From Candidatus Sulfopaludibacter sp. SbA3 (GTDB lineage Bacteria; Pseudomonadota; Alphaproteobacteria; Caulobacterales; Hyphomonadaceae): a stretch of DNA of 54,042 nt. Positions 18,899 through 27,850 of this stretch are shown piece after piece. The notes below the pieces were generated by a model. That model ran no database searches. It was not told where the DNA came from and saw nothing but the letters and a program-made list of their open reading frames with translations. The stretch lies in NCBI GenBank assembly GCA_945913285.1, contig CAMEDD010000019.1, positions 1 through 54,042 on the forward strand, written 5' to 3'. Position 1 is the first letter of the stretch; every line of letters begins with the position of its first letter. The translations under genes were made by a program, and so were the position numbers.

Positions 18899-19858
18899 AT
18901 GACCTTCGACGATGCCCTTCGCAATCTTCGTGGCCGGATCTCCCTCCCGGACTTGAAGCCGCTTGACCTGAAATTGCCGGTCAACCGCCTGCGCCAGCAA
19001 TTCCTCAAGATCGACTATTCGGGTGAGCCGGATGCGCCCGAACTCGCCGAAGTCCGCCCTCTGATCATTCCCGGCGCAGCTGGCCCCATACGCGCGCGCC
19101 TTTACGTGCCCCTTGGCGCCGGTGTGCCGCCGGGCCCCGGCATCCTGTTCTTCCATGGCGGCGGTTTCGTCCTCGGCGATCTCGACAGCCATGACATGCT
19201 CTGCCGCCGCCTTGCCGAAGGCTCGCGCTGCCGCGTGCTCGCTATAGACTACCGCCTCGCGCCGGAACACCGGTTCCCGGCGGCGCATGCCGACGCGCTG
19301 GCGGCCTGGGCCTGGGTCCAGGAAAAGGGCGCGTGGATCGCCGGCATGGACCCGGCCCGTACGGCCGTCTCCGGAGACAGCGCGGGCGGCAACCTCGCAG
19401 CCTACCTCGCGCAGGAAATGGTGCGCGTGCAGGGCCCGAAACCTGCCTTCCAGTTGCTGCTCTACCCGCTGCTCCAGTTCGCGGACATCCGCTCCAAGCC
19501 GATGAGCCCGCAGGAGAGCGGCTTCTTTATCTCCGCGAACCTGTTCGAGTTTTTCCGCGGCCATTACCTGGGCGAGACAGGCGCCGGCATGGACCGGAGG
19601 ATGTCCCCGCTGTTTGCTCCGCCGGAAGACCTCAAAGGCCTTCCGCCCGCCCATATCGTCGTTTGCGGCTGGGATCCGTTGCATGATGAGGGCCTTGCCT
19701 ATGCGGCGAAGCTGCGCGGCGTCGGGATCCGCGTCACGGACCGCGAGTATGCCTCGATGGTGCACGGGTTCCTGAACCTGACCCCCTTCTCATCCACGGC
19801 CCGTCTGGCCGCGCGGGAAGCGGGCGAAATCACCGGACGCGCGCTCGGCGCGCTGTGA
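18899..19858 (+). CDS. Alpha/beta hydrolase, hormone-sensitive-lipase (family IV) esterase
   Basis: Cytoplasmic carboxylesterase of 319 residues with the family IV hallmarks: oxyanion motif HGGGF at about 86-90, nucleophile GDSAGG (Ser161), acid in CGWDPLHDEG and catalytic histidine in VHGFLNL. The ATG at 18899 (MTFDDALRNL) was chosen because the in-frame TTG at 18842 adds 19 residues not resembling the family. The ribosome site is weak (GGCAGG). The N-terminal cap helices (VNRLRQQFLKIDY) are typical. It lies 90 bases after the feruloyl-CoA-synthetase-like gene, so hydrolysis of an aromatic or acyl ester feeding that ligase is a reasonable guess. A strong terminator follows. Confidence 0.9.
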   Translation: MTFDDALRNLRGRISLPDLKPLDLKLPVNRLRQQFLKIDYSGEPDAPELAEVRPLIIPGAAGPIRARLYVPLGAGVPPGPGILFFHGGGFVLGDLDSHDMLCRRLAEGSRCRVLAIDYRLAPEHRFPAAHADALAAWAWVQEKGAWIAGMDPARTAVSGDSAGGNLAAYLAQEMVRVQGPKPAFQLLLYPLLQFADIRSKPMSPQESGFFISANLFEFFRGHYLGETGAGMDRRMSPLFAPPEDLKGLPPAHIVVCGWDPLHDEGLAYAAKLRGVGIRVTDREYASMVHGFLNLTPFSSTARLAAREAGEITGRALGAL

Positions 19859-19868
19859 CGAGGGGCGC

Positions 19869-19898
19869 AAAAAAACGGCCCCCGTTTCCGGGGGCCGT
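19869..19898. terminator. Strong rho-independent terminator, probably bidirectional
   Basis: The perfect 10-bp stem ACGGCCCCCG / CGGGGGCCGT has a TTTC loop. It is flanked on the left by seven A residues, which read as a T-run for the minus-strand TonB receptor, and on the right by CTGATTAT. It separates the convergent esterase and receptor genes. Confidence 0.88.
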
Positions 19899-19924
19899 CT
19901 GATTATATCCGCAGACGGGTCCGA

Positions 19925-22864
19925 TCAGCCGCCGGCGCCGAAGCGCTTGGTGAAGCCGATCTTGAACGTCCGGCCGACGGCATCGCCGGTGAACGGATCA
20001 TAGTTCAGCTCGAGGCGGGCGAACGGCGGCTGCGTATCGAGAATGTTCTCGATCGAGAACGAAACCGTCGTCTCGGCCGGCAGGTTCACGACCACCGTGC
20101 CGTCATAGCTGACGAACGACTTGATCGTCTGACCTTGTGGCAGGATGATCCCCGGCGTTGTGAAGTTCGGGTTCGGCGTCGTGAACAGAGCCGTCCGCTG
20201 GTCTTCGTACTCGCCGATATAGCGCGCCGTGAGGCGGGCGTTGATGTTCTCGGTCGACGCGTTGGCGTAGGCCTCGAACTTCAGTTCTGGCAGCGGGGTC
20301 GCCACTGTCTGGAAGTTCAGGAAGCCGACAGCCGAGAAGGGCCGACCGACGGTCACACCTTCGACCGACACTTCGCCGACCTCGTACTCGAGCACATAGC
20401 TGGCGCTGCCGCCGAGCTCGAGGTCGACGCCTTTTCCGGCAACATCCTCGAACGTGTAGTCCGCGAGCACGTCGATACCCGAGGTCTTGATTTGCGGTCC
20501 GTTCGTGTACTGCGTGTTGAGACGCGATACGTTGCCAACGGCGCAGGCGCCGGTGAACGTGAAGCGGGCTACCAGGGCCGCGAAGGCCGGGTTGGCGCAG
20601 TTGTTCGGCAGCCCGGTCGGGAAGACCGCGCTGACGATGTTGGCGACGGGTTCGGTGATGACCGAATCCTCGAAGTCGAAGTTCCAGTAATCGACGGACA
20701 GGTTGAAATTGCCGGGCTGATAGATCACGCCAAGGTTATAAGTCAGGGCGCTTTCCGGTGTCAGGCCCGGGTTACCGGCAATATCCACGGCGCGGAAGGT
20801 GCCGCCGACGCTTTGCAGCGACGTGACCGATCCGGTCGCAACCTGCGTCAGGGCCGGGCCGCGGAACGTCGTGCTGATCGAACCGCGAACCGCAAGCGGT
20901 TCGGCGACCTGCCAACGGGCCGACAGTTTCGGATCGAAGGTCGAACCAATGTCGCCGCCGTAATCCTCATAACGCGCCGCCAGCGAGGCGTTGAAGTTCT
21001 CCGAGAACGGAAGGCTCAGTTCCCCGAACAGCGCATAGATATCCTGCTCTGCCTGGAGCGGGCGTGAACCTGCAAGGAAGCCGAGCACGCCGACCGGTTG
21101 CGCGCAGGTTGTCGTCCCCGTCGTGACGGTCGCGATGCACGGATTGATGTTGAGGTTGGCGATATCGTTGTACTGACGGTCATACTCTTCCTTGCGGTAC
21201 TGAGCCCCTGCAGCCCAGCCAATCTGGCCGTCGCCGAGTGTGATGGGCAACATACCGTCAAGCACGCCTTCGATCACGGTCAGCTTGTATTCCTGCTCGG
21301 TGAACGAGTCCTCGAGAATGAAGTCGAGCACCTCGTTTGAGTTGGCGGCCGTGAATTGCGGGTTGGTCGCACCGGTCACCGCGCTCTGACGGATCGCCGT
21401 CGAGAACGGGTTGAACCAGAGGCAGTTGTTGAGGCCGGGCGTGTTCGCCGCGACGTTGCAGTTTGCGCCGCCAAGGCCGCGAAGCGCCAGGGCGTAGCGG
21501 TTGACGACCGTGTCTTCGTTCGTCCGCCGGCCGATTTGCGAACCGGTGGTAACAGACGCCGTATAGTTGATCGCCTCGGTCAGCTCGCCCTTGAGCTCCG
21601 CCGACAGACGATAGTGCTCATACTCGCGGTAGCTGCGCTCGGCACCCCGGCCACCGGCCAGCGCGTTGCCGGCCTGTCCGATCGGGCGTGTTGCGATCAT
21701 GAATGCGCCCGCCGTTCCGGCCGGCACAAGACCAGGGTTCTGCGCGGCCAGGCTGGCAAAGCCCGGGTTCGTCAGAGGGACAAAGAATTGCCCCGGCACA
21801 ATCGAGGCATCCGCCGTCGGGCCGCTTGCGCCGCCCACGGGCGGGAACGAAGGCGAGAAGGCGATCTTCGGCACTTCCGTCGCCGAGTAGAAGCCTTGCA
21901 GCGTCAGGTTATGTGTTTCGCCGATTTCGAAATCAGCCTTGCCGAGCACCTGGTAGCGGTCCTCTTCTTCGACGATGTTGTCGAACGGGGTGAACTGGAA
22001 GCCACAGACCGGGGTTGCCCCGGCCAGGAGCGGCACACCGCCGAGCAACGCGCACTGCGGATCGCGCCGCACGCCGCCGGTCGGCGAGAAGGCCGCGCTG
22101 ACGGGCAGGAACGCGCCGGGGTTGCCGACCAGCGAATAGCCGCCCTGCGGGTTTTCGAGGAAGCTGCGCTGGGCGAAGTCCCGCTCGGTGGTCGCAAGCT
22201 CGGATCGGTGCTGGATGCCGGCAGCAAGCAGGAAATCACCGAAATTGGTGTCCCAACCGGCAATGCCGTTCAACGTGTAGTCGCCGTCAGCGCCCGGAAC
22301 GGCTTTGAAGTCTCCGCCGACTTCGTAACCGGTGAAGTTCTCGCGCGTGATAAAGTTCACGACGCCCGCGACGGCGTCAGAGCCGTATGTGGCGGCAGCG
22401 CCGTCTTTCAGGATCTCGATCCGCCCAACGGCGGCCAGCGGCAGGATGTTGGTATCGACCGCGCCGCTGCCTGCGAAGGCAAACGGATTGGACGCCAGGC
22501 GTTTGCCGTCGAGCAGCACCAGGGTGCGCGAGGCACCGAGGCCGCGAAGGTTGATCGTACCGGAGCCTTCCGAGCCCTGGGCGCGGCCGTCGAACTGGTT
22601 GGTATCGCCAAGCACACCGCTCGAGACAGGCAGCGACTTGATGATATCGAGCGCCGACGGGCTGCCCTGGTTGAGCAGGTCTTCCGACGAAAGCACGTCG
22701 ACCGGCAGGGCGGCATCTTCCGGCGTGCCCTGGATCAGGGAGCCGGTCACCGTGACCGTGCTGACGCGGCGCTCTGTCGTTTCTTCTTCCTGTGCCTGCG
22801 CGGCCATAGCGCCGGACAGCGCAATGGCAGACGCATAAAAGAACATTCCCTTGAGTTTATTCAT
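19925..22864 (-). CDS. TonB-dependent receptor, substrate unknown
   Basis: Outer-membrane receptor of 979 residues. The signal peptide ends near MAAQAQ (about residue 24). The TonB-box-like STVTVTGSLI is followed by a plug domain at about 50-175 with the standard landmarks LRGLGASRTLVLLDGKR and IEILKDGAAATYGSDAVAGVVNFITR. The barrel ends with NILDTQPPF and GRTFKIGFTKRF. Five residues (GAGG and a preceding residue) follow the aromatic position, slightly unusual for a C-terminal OMP signal. A good CTTTCCTCC-complement ribosome site precedes the ATG. The substrate cannot be read: no degradative enzyme or siderophore gene is adjacent. A PhaR-like palindrome lies about 110 bases upstream, between this gene and selO. 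Confidence 0.9.
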   Translation of the reverse strand: MNKLKGMFFYASAIALSGAMAAQAQEEETTERRVSTVTVTGSLIQGTPEDAALPVDVLSSEDLLNQGSPSALDIIKSLPVSSGVLGDTNQFDGRAQGSEGSGTINLRGLGASRTLVLLDGKRLASNPFAFAGSGAVDTNILPLAAVGRIEILKDGAAATYGSDAVAGVVNFITRENFTGYEVGGDFKAVPGADGDYTLNGIAGWDTNFGDFLLAAGIQHRSELATTERDFAQRSFLENPQGGYSLVGNPGAFLPVSAAFSPTGGVRRDPQCALLGGVPLLAGATPVCGFQFTPFDNIVEEEDRYQVLGKADFEIGETHNLTLQGFYSATEVPKIAFSPSFPPVGGASGPTADASIVPGQFFVPLTNPGFASLAAQNPGLVPAGTAGAFMIATRPIGQAGNALAGGRGAERSYREYEHYRLSAELKGELTEAINYTASVTTGSQIGRRTNEDTVVNRYALALRGLGGANCNVAANTPGLNNCLWFNPFSTAIRQSAVTGATNPQFTAANSNEVLDFILEDSFTEQEYKLTVIEGVLDGMLPITLGDGQIGWAAGAQYRKEEYDRQYNDIANLNINPCIATVTTGTTTCAQPVGVLGFLAGSRPLQAEQDIYALFGELSLPFSENFNASLAARYEDYGGDIGSTFDPKLSARWQVAEPLAVRGSISTTFRGPALTQVATGSVTSLQSVGGTFRAVDIAGNPGLTPESALTYNLGVIYQPGNFNLSVDYWNFDFEDSVITEPVANIVSAVFPTGLPNNCANPAFAALVARFTFTGACAVGNVSRLNTQYTNGPQIKTSGIDVLADYTFEDVAGKGVDLELGGSASYVLEYEVGEVSVEGVTVGRPFSAVGFLNFQTVATPLPELKFEAYANASTENINARLTARYIGEYEDQRTALFTTPNPNFTTPGIILPQGQTIKSFVSYDGTVVVNLPAETTVSFSIENILDTQPPFARLELNYDPFTGDAVGRTFKIGFTKRFGAGG

Positions 22865-22971
22865 GTCGTTTCCTCCAGAAACTTAGGTGGTTTGGCGCAA
22901 ACGTTAGCCGCTTGTCATGAAATTGACCAATTACCATCATTGAGGGTCTCCGTAGGTCCGCAAGAGGCAAC

Positions 22972-22994
22972 TTGTGCTGCATCGCAGCATACAA
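22972..22994. promoter_or_regulatory. PhaR-like palindrome between TonB receptor and selO
   Basis: TTGTGCTGCATCGCAGCATACAA contains the exact pattern CTGC-N3-GCAG at 22977-22987, inside the longer palindrome TGCTGC-ATC-GCAGCA, with flanking TTGT and ACAA. This matches the PhaR recognition pattern described for alphaproteobacteria. It lies 108 bases upstream of the receptor start and 95 bases upstream of the chosen selO start. Confidence 0.45.
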
Positions 22995-23088
22995 AACCGG
23001 AACTGAGGGCGATGGGCTTTGCCGCAATGAGCGCCTGGTTCCTTTGGATTATCCAGGAAATACTGTTAAGTTCGAAAAAGGTACTTTC

Positions 23089-24480
23089 GTGATCCCCTTC
23101 ATGCCGCTTGCTGCACAACTCGCCGATCCTGTCAGCGCCGCAAACTTTCCAACTACAGTGTTGCGCTGGCGCAACCAACGCTGGGCCGACGCTGTTGGGC
23201 TTGGCGGGCTCGACGAGCCAGCGTGGACGGGACATTTCGGCCGGTTCGAACCTTTGCCCGGCAACCTGCCCCAGCCCCTGGCCATGCGGTATCACGGCCA
23301 CCAGTTCGGCACCTACAATCCAGACCTCGGCGACGGTCGCGGCTTCCTCTTTGCGCAGCTGCGTGATGGCGCCGGCCGCCTCCTCGATCTCGGCACGAAG
23401 GGCTCGGGCCAGACGCCCTGGTCCCGCCGCGGCGATGGCCGGTTGACCCTCAAGGGCGGCGTGCGGGAAATCCTCGCCGCGAGCTACCTCGAAGCCCTCG
23501 GCGTCAACACCTCCAAAGCCTTCAGCCTGATCGAGACCGGCGAATCCCTGGAACGCAATGATGAGCCCTCGCCGACGCGCGGCTCGGTCCTCGTCCGCCT
23601 CTCCCACAGCCATGTCCGCTTCGGCACATTCCAGCGCTGCGCCTGGCTCGAAGACCGCGAAGCGATGGCGGCGCTCGTCGATTACTGCGTCGCCGAGTTT
23701 CATCCCGGCGCGGATGACCCGGACATGTCCCGCAAGGCCTGCGCCCTGCTGGAGCGCGCCGCGCTCGCCACTGGCCGTATGATCGGCCAGTGGATGGCCG
23801 CCGGCTTCGTGCACGGCGTGATGAACACGGACAATTTCAACATCACCGGCGAGACATTCGATTTCGGCCCCTGGCGCTTCTTGCCCCACTCCGACCCGAA
23901 CTTCACCGCCGCCTATTTCGACCAGAACGGCCTCTACCGGTTTGGCCGCCAGCCCGTGCAGGGCGGCTGGGCGCTGCAGCAGCTCGCCTCCGCGCTCCTG
24001 CTGCTCGCGGACGCCGAAGACCTCGCCCCGGCCCTCACGTCTTACGAGCCTGCTTACAGGGAGAGCTTCGCCGCCCATACCCACGCGCTGCTCGGCCTGA
24101 CCCCGACCGGCGACCTGGCCAGCGATATCGCCTTCCTGCAGGCCTTCTATGGCTGGATGACCGCGTCCGGCGCGAACTGGCCGCAGACCTTCTTCGACTG
24201 GTTCTGTGCCAGCGAGGCGCGCGCCAACGCCTCACTGCAGGCGGGCCTCTACGCGGCTCCAGCCTTCGCCCCGGTCCGCGCCGCCCTCCTCGCGCGCGCG
24301 CCATGCCGCCCCGAACGCCTCGCCTTGCCTTACTTCCAGAGACCAACGCCGGTCAGCCTGCTGATCGACGAGGTTGAAGCGCTCTGGGATCCCATCGCCG
24401 CGAGTGACGACTGGTCCGCCTTCAAGGCCAAGACGGACCATATCGAGGAAGCCCGGACCGCGCTGGGTCTTGGCGCCTGA
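23089..24480 (+). CDS. selO: Protein adenylyltransferase SelO (YdiU/UPF0061 family)
   Basis: Pseudokinase-fold enzyme that transfers AMP from ATP to protein hydroxyls, linked to redox stress responses in the family. The start chosen is GTG 23089 (reads MIPFMPLAAQL, 463 residues) because AAAAGG lies 7 bases upstream; ATG 23101 and an upstream TTG at 22972 are alternatives, and the latter would place coding over the palindrome. Landmarks are YHGHQFGTYNPDLGDGRG, GTKGSGQTPWSRRGDGRLTLK, RLSHSHVRFGTFQR, the catalytic loop HGVMNTDNFNI and the DFG-like FDFGPW. Compared with E. coli YdiU (478 residues) the N-terminus is short. No selenocysteine is evident at the C-terminus, as usual in bacteria. Confidence 0.92.
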   Translation: MIPFMPLAAQLADPVSAANFPTTVLRWRNQRWADAVGLGGLDEPAWTGHFGRFEPLPGNLPQPLAMRYHGHQFGTYNPDLGDGRGFLFAQLRDGAGRLLDLGTKGSGQTPWSRRGDGRLTLKGGVREILAASYLEALGVNTSKAFSLIETGESLERNDEPSPTRGSVLVRLSHSHVRFGTFQRCAWLEDREAMAALVDYCVAEFHPGADDPDMSRKACALLERAALATGRMIGQWMAAGFVHGVMNTDNFNITGETFDFGPWRFLPHSDPNFTAAYFDQNGLYRFGRQPVQGGWALQQLASALLLLADAEDLAPALTSYEPAYRESFAAHTHALLGLTPTGDLASDIAFLQAFYGWMTASGANWPQTFFDWFCASEARANASLQAGLYAAPAFAPVRAALLARAPCRPERLALPYFQRPTPVSLLIDEVEALWDPIAASDDWSAFKAKTDHIEEARTALGLGA

Positions 24481-24584
24481 TCTTGGCGCTGGATCTTCAC
24501 CCTGGCGCTCTGACGCCGCGATAGTCCTTGATCCGGGACGCGCCTCCGGGGCACTAACGGCGAATCACTTGAGGAGCCCAGTGC

Positions 24585-25769
24585 ATGTCCGACACGTCCC
24601 GTCCCGGCCCGCTCCCCGGTCCTTTGGCCGGCATCCGTATCATCGACATGAGCACGGTCGTGCTCGGCCCCTTCGCGACGCTCATTCTCGCAGACCTCGG
24701 CGCGGAAGTGATCAAGATCGAGCCGCCCGGCCGGGGCGACATGATGCGCGGCGCAGGCCCGACCCCGGTCGAGGGCGTCGGCCCGATCTACATGGCGCTG
24801 AACCGAAACAAGCGCTCCATCGAACTCGATGCCAAGACGCCGGAAGGCAAGGACGCGCTCACCGAGCTCCTGAAAACCGCCGATGTCTTCTTCCACAATG
24901 TCCGCCTCGCCGGCATGGAACGCCTCGGCTTCGGCTATGACGAGGTCAAGGCGCTCAGCCCCGGCATCGTCTATGTCCACTGCGCGGGCTTCGGACAGGG
25001 CGGGCCCTACGAGCTGCGGCAGGCCTATGACGACCTGATCCAGGGCGCCTCGGGTTTCGCAGACCTCAACGCCATCCGCTCCGGCGGGCGCCCCGAGTAC
25101 GCGCCGTCCCTCGTCGCCGACAAGACCGTGGGCCTGTTCGCCACCTACGCCGCGCTCGCCGCCCTGGTCCACAAGGCGAAGACCGGCGAAGGCCAGTTCG
25201 TCCAGGTGCCGATGCTGGAATGCTTCACCTTCTTCAACATGGTCGAGAACCTCTACGGCGAAACCTTCATCCCCGCCCGCGGCAAACTCGCCTATACCCG
25301 CTCCGTCAATCCGAACCGGCGCCCCTACCCGACGCTCGACGGCTATATCGGCCTTGTTCCGTATTCGGACGAGCAGTGGGAGAAGTTCTTCGAGATCGGC
25401 GGTAAGCCGGACGTGTTCCGCGACCCCCGCTTCAGCACCTACAAGGCCCGCACCGAAAACACCGGCGCCCTATATGCCCTGATCGAGGAAGTCGCAGCCA
25501 CGCGAACCACGGACGAATGGCTCGTCCTGCTCGACGAAGCCAACATCCCCGCCATGCGCTATAACACGTTGCCGGAAGTCCTCACCGACGCACACCTCGT
25601 GGCAACCGATTTCTTCCAGCAGGTGACCGCCCCTGGCCTCGGCACCTACCGCGCCATGCGCCACCCAGTGATGTTCTCCGAAACGCCTGCCAACAGCCAG
25701 CGCCTCCCGCCGCCGCAGTTGGGCGCAGATACGCAGACAGTGCTGGAGAGCTTGGGGCTGGGCGGGTGA
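24585..25769 (+). CDS. CaiB/BaiF class III CoA-transferase
   Basis: Transfers CoA between an acyl-CoA and a free acid through an enzyme aspartyl intermediate. It has 394 residues. The N-terminal signature GIRIIDMSTVVLGPFATLILADLGAEVIKIE and RGDMMRG are typical, and the catalytic aspartate lies in QAYDDLIQGASG (about residue 150). The C-terminal domain shows the family ending (RLPPPQLGADTQ). GAGGAG precedes ATG 24585 by about 9 bases. Substrates in this family range from carnitine and bile acids to 2-methylacyl and dicarboxylic acids, and no neighbour settles which applies. It lies 104 bases after selO. A short palindromic repeat follows in the intergenic space. Confidence 0.92.
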   Translation: MSDTSRPGPLPGPLAGIRIIDMSTVVLGPFATLILADLGAEVIKIEPPGRGDMMRGAGPTPVEGVGPIYMALNRNKRSIELDAKTPEGKDALTELLKTADVFFHNVRLAGMERLGFGYDEVKALSPGIVYVHCAGFGQGGPYELRQAYDDLIQGASGFADLNAIRSGGRPEYAPSLVADKTVGLFATYAALAALVHKAKTGEGQFVQVPMLECFTFFNMVENLYGETFIPARGKLAYTRSVNPNRRPYPTLDGYIGLVPYSDEQWEKFFEIGGKPDVFRDPRFSTYKARTENTGALYALIEEVAATRTTDEWLVLLDEANIPAMRYNTLPEVLTDAHLVATDFFQQVTAPGLGTYRAMRHPVMFSETPANSQRLPPPQLGADTQTVLESLGLGG

Positions 25770-25774
25770 TTGCG

Positions 25775-25800
25775 CTGGGTCCCAGCCTTCGCCGGGACCT
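25775..25800. repeat. REP-like palindrome
   Basis: GGTCCC-AGCCTTCGCC-GGGACC forms a hairpin with a 6-bp outer stem and a GC-CTTC-GC inner stem. This sequence type is common in intergenic spaces of alphaproteobacteria. It lies between the convergent CoA-transferase and DUF2269 genes. Only this copy was noticed in the window. Confidence 0.45.
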
Positions 25801-25870
25801 GCGGAATTGAAAAGGACGAAGAACGCCGGTTCGGCCAACGCTTAGCAGCCCCGGCCTCTACCTGCGGTTC

Positions 25871-26332
25871 TCAGATAGGCTTGGCGATCATCAGCCAGGT
25901 CGCCATCACCAGCGGCACCGTGTTCACCAATCCCCAGGCCAGCCAGCGCCGGGACAGCGCACGGTACGCCTCGCCCACATCGCCGGCGGGAAACGCCTTT
26001 GCCAGCCGTGCCTGCTTCACCTGGATCGGCACGATGGCCAGCAGCCAGATGAGCCCTGACAGGAAGAACAGGACCTGGCTCCAGAGCAGCCATCCCTCCC
26101 CGAGCGGATACCCGGCTGCAATCGCCATCCCATACCCGCCGATGATGATCAGCGCCGCGCCCCAGGCCGTCATCGACCAGTCCGTATACGTCACCAGCTT
26201 CTGCGCAAAGCCCAGCACCTCCGGGCGCCCGTCACGGTCCGCGAAGAACTTCCAGATCGCCGTGACGGTGATGTTGCCCATCAGCATCGCAACGCCGGTG
26301 ATATGCAGGAACTTCGCCAAGTCATAGATCAT
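25871..26332 (-). CDS. DUF2269 family integral membrane protein
   Basis: A 153-residue inner-membrane protein with four hydrophobic helices (HITGVAMLMGNITVTAIW; ALIIIGGYGMAIAAG; LFFLSGLIWLLAIVPIQ; WGLVNTVPLVMATWLM). The conserved-looking start with a histidine in the first helix and the overall four-helix layout are typical of DUF2269. The function is not established; relatives are sometimes compared with small cytochrome-b-like or regulatory membrane proteins. It ends the minus-strand block that includes yebC 27 bases upstream, so the two could be co-transcribed. The ATG at 26332 has a weak site (CACGTTCC complement). The 100-bp gap to the convergent gene holds only the REP-like palindrome. 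Confidence 0.82.
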   Translation of the reverse strand: MIYDLAKFLHITGVAMLMGNITVTAIWKFFADRDGRPEVLGFAQKLVTYTDWSMTAWGAALIIIGGYGMAIAAGYPLGEGWLLWSQVLFFLSGLIWLLAIVPIQVKQARLAKAFPAGDVGEAYRALSRRWLAWGLVNTVPLVMATWLMIAKPI

Positions 26333-26359
26333 GGAACGTGTCCTGGGCGGACGGGCGCC

Positions 26360-27115
26360 TCATCCCGCGAGCCGCGCCATTTCTTCTTCGGACAATTCCG
26401 AATTGTCATAGACGTTCTGTACGTCATCGAGTTCGTCGAGCACATCCAGCAGCTTCATCAGCAGGTCGGCATTGTCGCCCGAGACCGCCACATTCACTTT
26501 CGGCTTCCAGATGATCTTCGCCGAGACCGGCTCCACCTTGCCGCCGAAGGCGTCCGCCAGCGCCGTCGTGACCGCCGCGAAGTCTTCCCGCGCCGTATAG
26601 ATCCAGTGGCCGTCTTCGTCCGATTCCGCATCCTGCGCCCCGGCCATGATGGCGGCTTCCATAACCTGGTCAGCCGAGCCCGCGCTCACCGGATACTCGA
26701 TTTCGCCGAGCTGGTCGAAGTTGAAGGAGACCGACCCCGTCGTGCCGAGCGCGCCGCCATTCTTGGAGAAGGCCGAGCGGATATCGGTCGCCGACCGGTT
26801 CTTGTTGTCGGTCGAGGCCTCGACGATGATGCCCACGCCGCCCGGGCCGACGCCCTCATAACGGATGTCGGCATAGTCGGCCCCGCCGGCGCTCTGGCCC
26901 TTGTCAATGGCGCGCTGGATATTGTCCTTCGGCACCGAGACGCCTTTGGCGTTCTGCACGGCGAGGCGCAGGCGAGGGTTCATCGCCGGGTCCGGCCCGC
27001 CCATCTTCGAGGCGACCGTGATTTCCTTCGCGAGGCGCGCAAACAGCACGGCGCGCTTCTTGTCCTGCTTGCCCTTGCGGTGCTGGATGTTTGCCCATTT
27101 GCTATGGCCAGCCAT
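26360..27115 (-). CDS. yebC: YebC/PmpR/TACO1 family protein
   Basis: A conserved cytoplasmic protein of 251 residues beginning with the invariant MAGHSKWANIQHRKGKQD. Members have been described as transcriptional regulators (PmpR) and, more recently, as ribosome-associated factors relieving stalling at proline runs; which applies here is unknown. Other landmarks are PDPAMNPRLRLAVQNAK, PKDNIQRAIDKG and YEGVGPGGVGIIVE, which span domain I and the start of domain II. AAGAGAG lies just upstream of the ATG. In many bacteria yebC is next to ruvC, but that is not the case here. The 183-bp upstream gap to the lipocalin gene contains no recognised site. Confidence 0.95.
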   Translation of the reverse strand: MAGHSKWANIQHRKGKQDKKRAVLFARLAKEITVASKMGGPDPAMNPRLRLAVQNAKGVSVPKDNIQRAIDKGQSAGGADYADIRYEGVGPGGVGIIVEASTDNKNRSATDIRSAFSKNGGALGTTGSVSFNFDQLGEIEYPVSAGSADQVMEAAIMAGAQDAESDEDGHWIYTAREDFAAVTTALADAFGGKVEPVSAKIIWKPKVNVAVSGDNADLLMKLLDVLDELDDVQNVYDNSELSEEEMARLAG

Positions 27116-27298
27116 GGATAACTCTCTTGGTTTCGTTCGGTTTCCGGTGCGGCGCGCTGTCTAACGCAGCGCCCCGCCGATGGAAAGCGCCGCTCTGCCT
27201 GCCCTGGCGCGACCACCTGGCAGGTCCAGCCCTCATCCACACTGAGACACCAACCGCAAGGCGCCCCGCCTCTGCGCCCGCCCGTGCTGGCCCTGCCC

Positions 27299-27850
27299 TT
27301 ACTTCTGCTCGGTTTCCTTCAGCAGGCCGAGATCATATCCCGCCGCCACAGCCGCGGCATCAAGCTGCGCGCGCACTTCAGCCGAGATCACCGGCGTGCG
27401 CGACAGGTACCACAGGAACCGGCCCGACGGCTCGCCGACCACTGCATGCGTGTAGCCGTCATCGAGATAGAGGATCCAGTAATTGCCATCGCCCGCCAGC
27501 AGGGGGATCGGGGCGAAGTTCACGAAAAGACGCGCGCCGTTCGAGCCCTGCATGACCCGCGCCACTGCCTCGGCTGAGCGCGGCTCGCCGTCCCTGGTGC
27601 CAAAGCGGCAAGTGTTCAGCACATCGACGCGGCCATCGGCGCGCAGCGTGTACTGCGCCGTCGTGCCTTCGCAGTCCTTCTGGAAGCTCGTCGGGTAGCG
27701 CGCAATCTCGTACCAGAGACCCATATAGCGCGCGACATCGACCGAAGGCACCGCTTCCAGCGGCGGCGCATCCGCCGCGCGCCCGGGCGGCCCCGCCACG
27801 CACGCAGACACGGCAAGTGAGGCGGCGGCAATCATCAGGTGCCGGAACAT
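27299..27850 (-). CDS. blc: Bacterial lipocalin (Blc-like) lipoprotein
   Basis: Lipoprotein lipocalin of 183 residues, probably outer-membrane anchored, that binds lysophospholipids or fatty acids in known relatives. The start is ATG 27850 (MFRHLMIAAASLAVSAC, lipobox Cys17). Longer readings from 28042 run through the acyl-CoA dehydrogenase gene and are artefacts. The lipocalin signature YMGLWYEIARYP lies near residue 42-53, followed by the family motifs TAQYTLRADGRVDVLNTC and YWILYLDDGYTHAVVGEP, and a YDLGLL ending close to the YDTSKL region of Blc. Its ATG overlaps the TGA of the upstream acyl-CoA dehydrogenase (ATGA), so translation is likely coupled. Confidence 0.9.
   Translation of the reverse strand: MFRHLMIAAASLAVSACVAGPPGRAADAPPLEAVPSVDVARYMGLWYEIARYPTSFQKDCEGTTAQYTLRADGRVDVLNTCRFGTRDGEPRSAEAVARVMQGSNGARLFVNFAPIPLLAGDGNYWILYLDDGYTHAVVGEPSGRFLWYLSRTPVISAEVRAQLDAAAVAAGYDLGLLKETEQK

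Noticed and set aside
16904..19765. 953-codon open frame on the minus strand opposite glmM/ligase/esterase
   Set aside because: It is antisense to three genes with clear motifs, has no recognisable domain and is rich in R, H and G, as expected from the complementary strand of GC-rich coding sequence.
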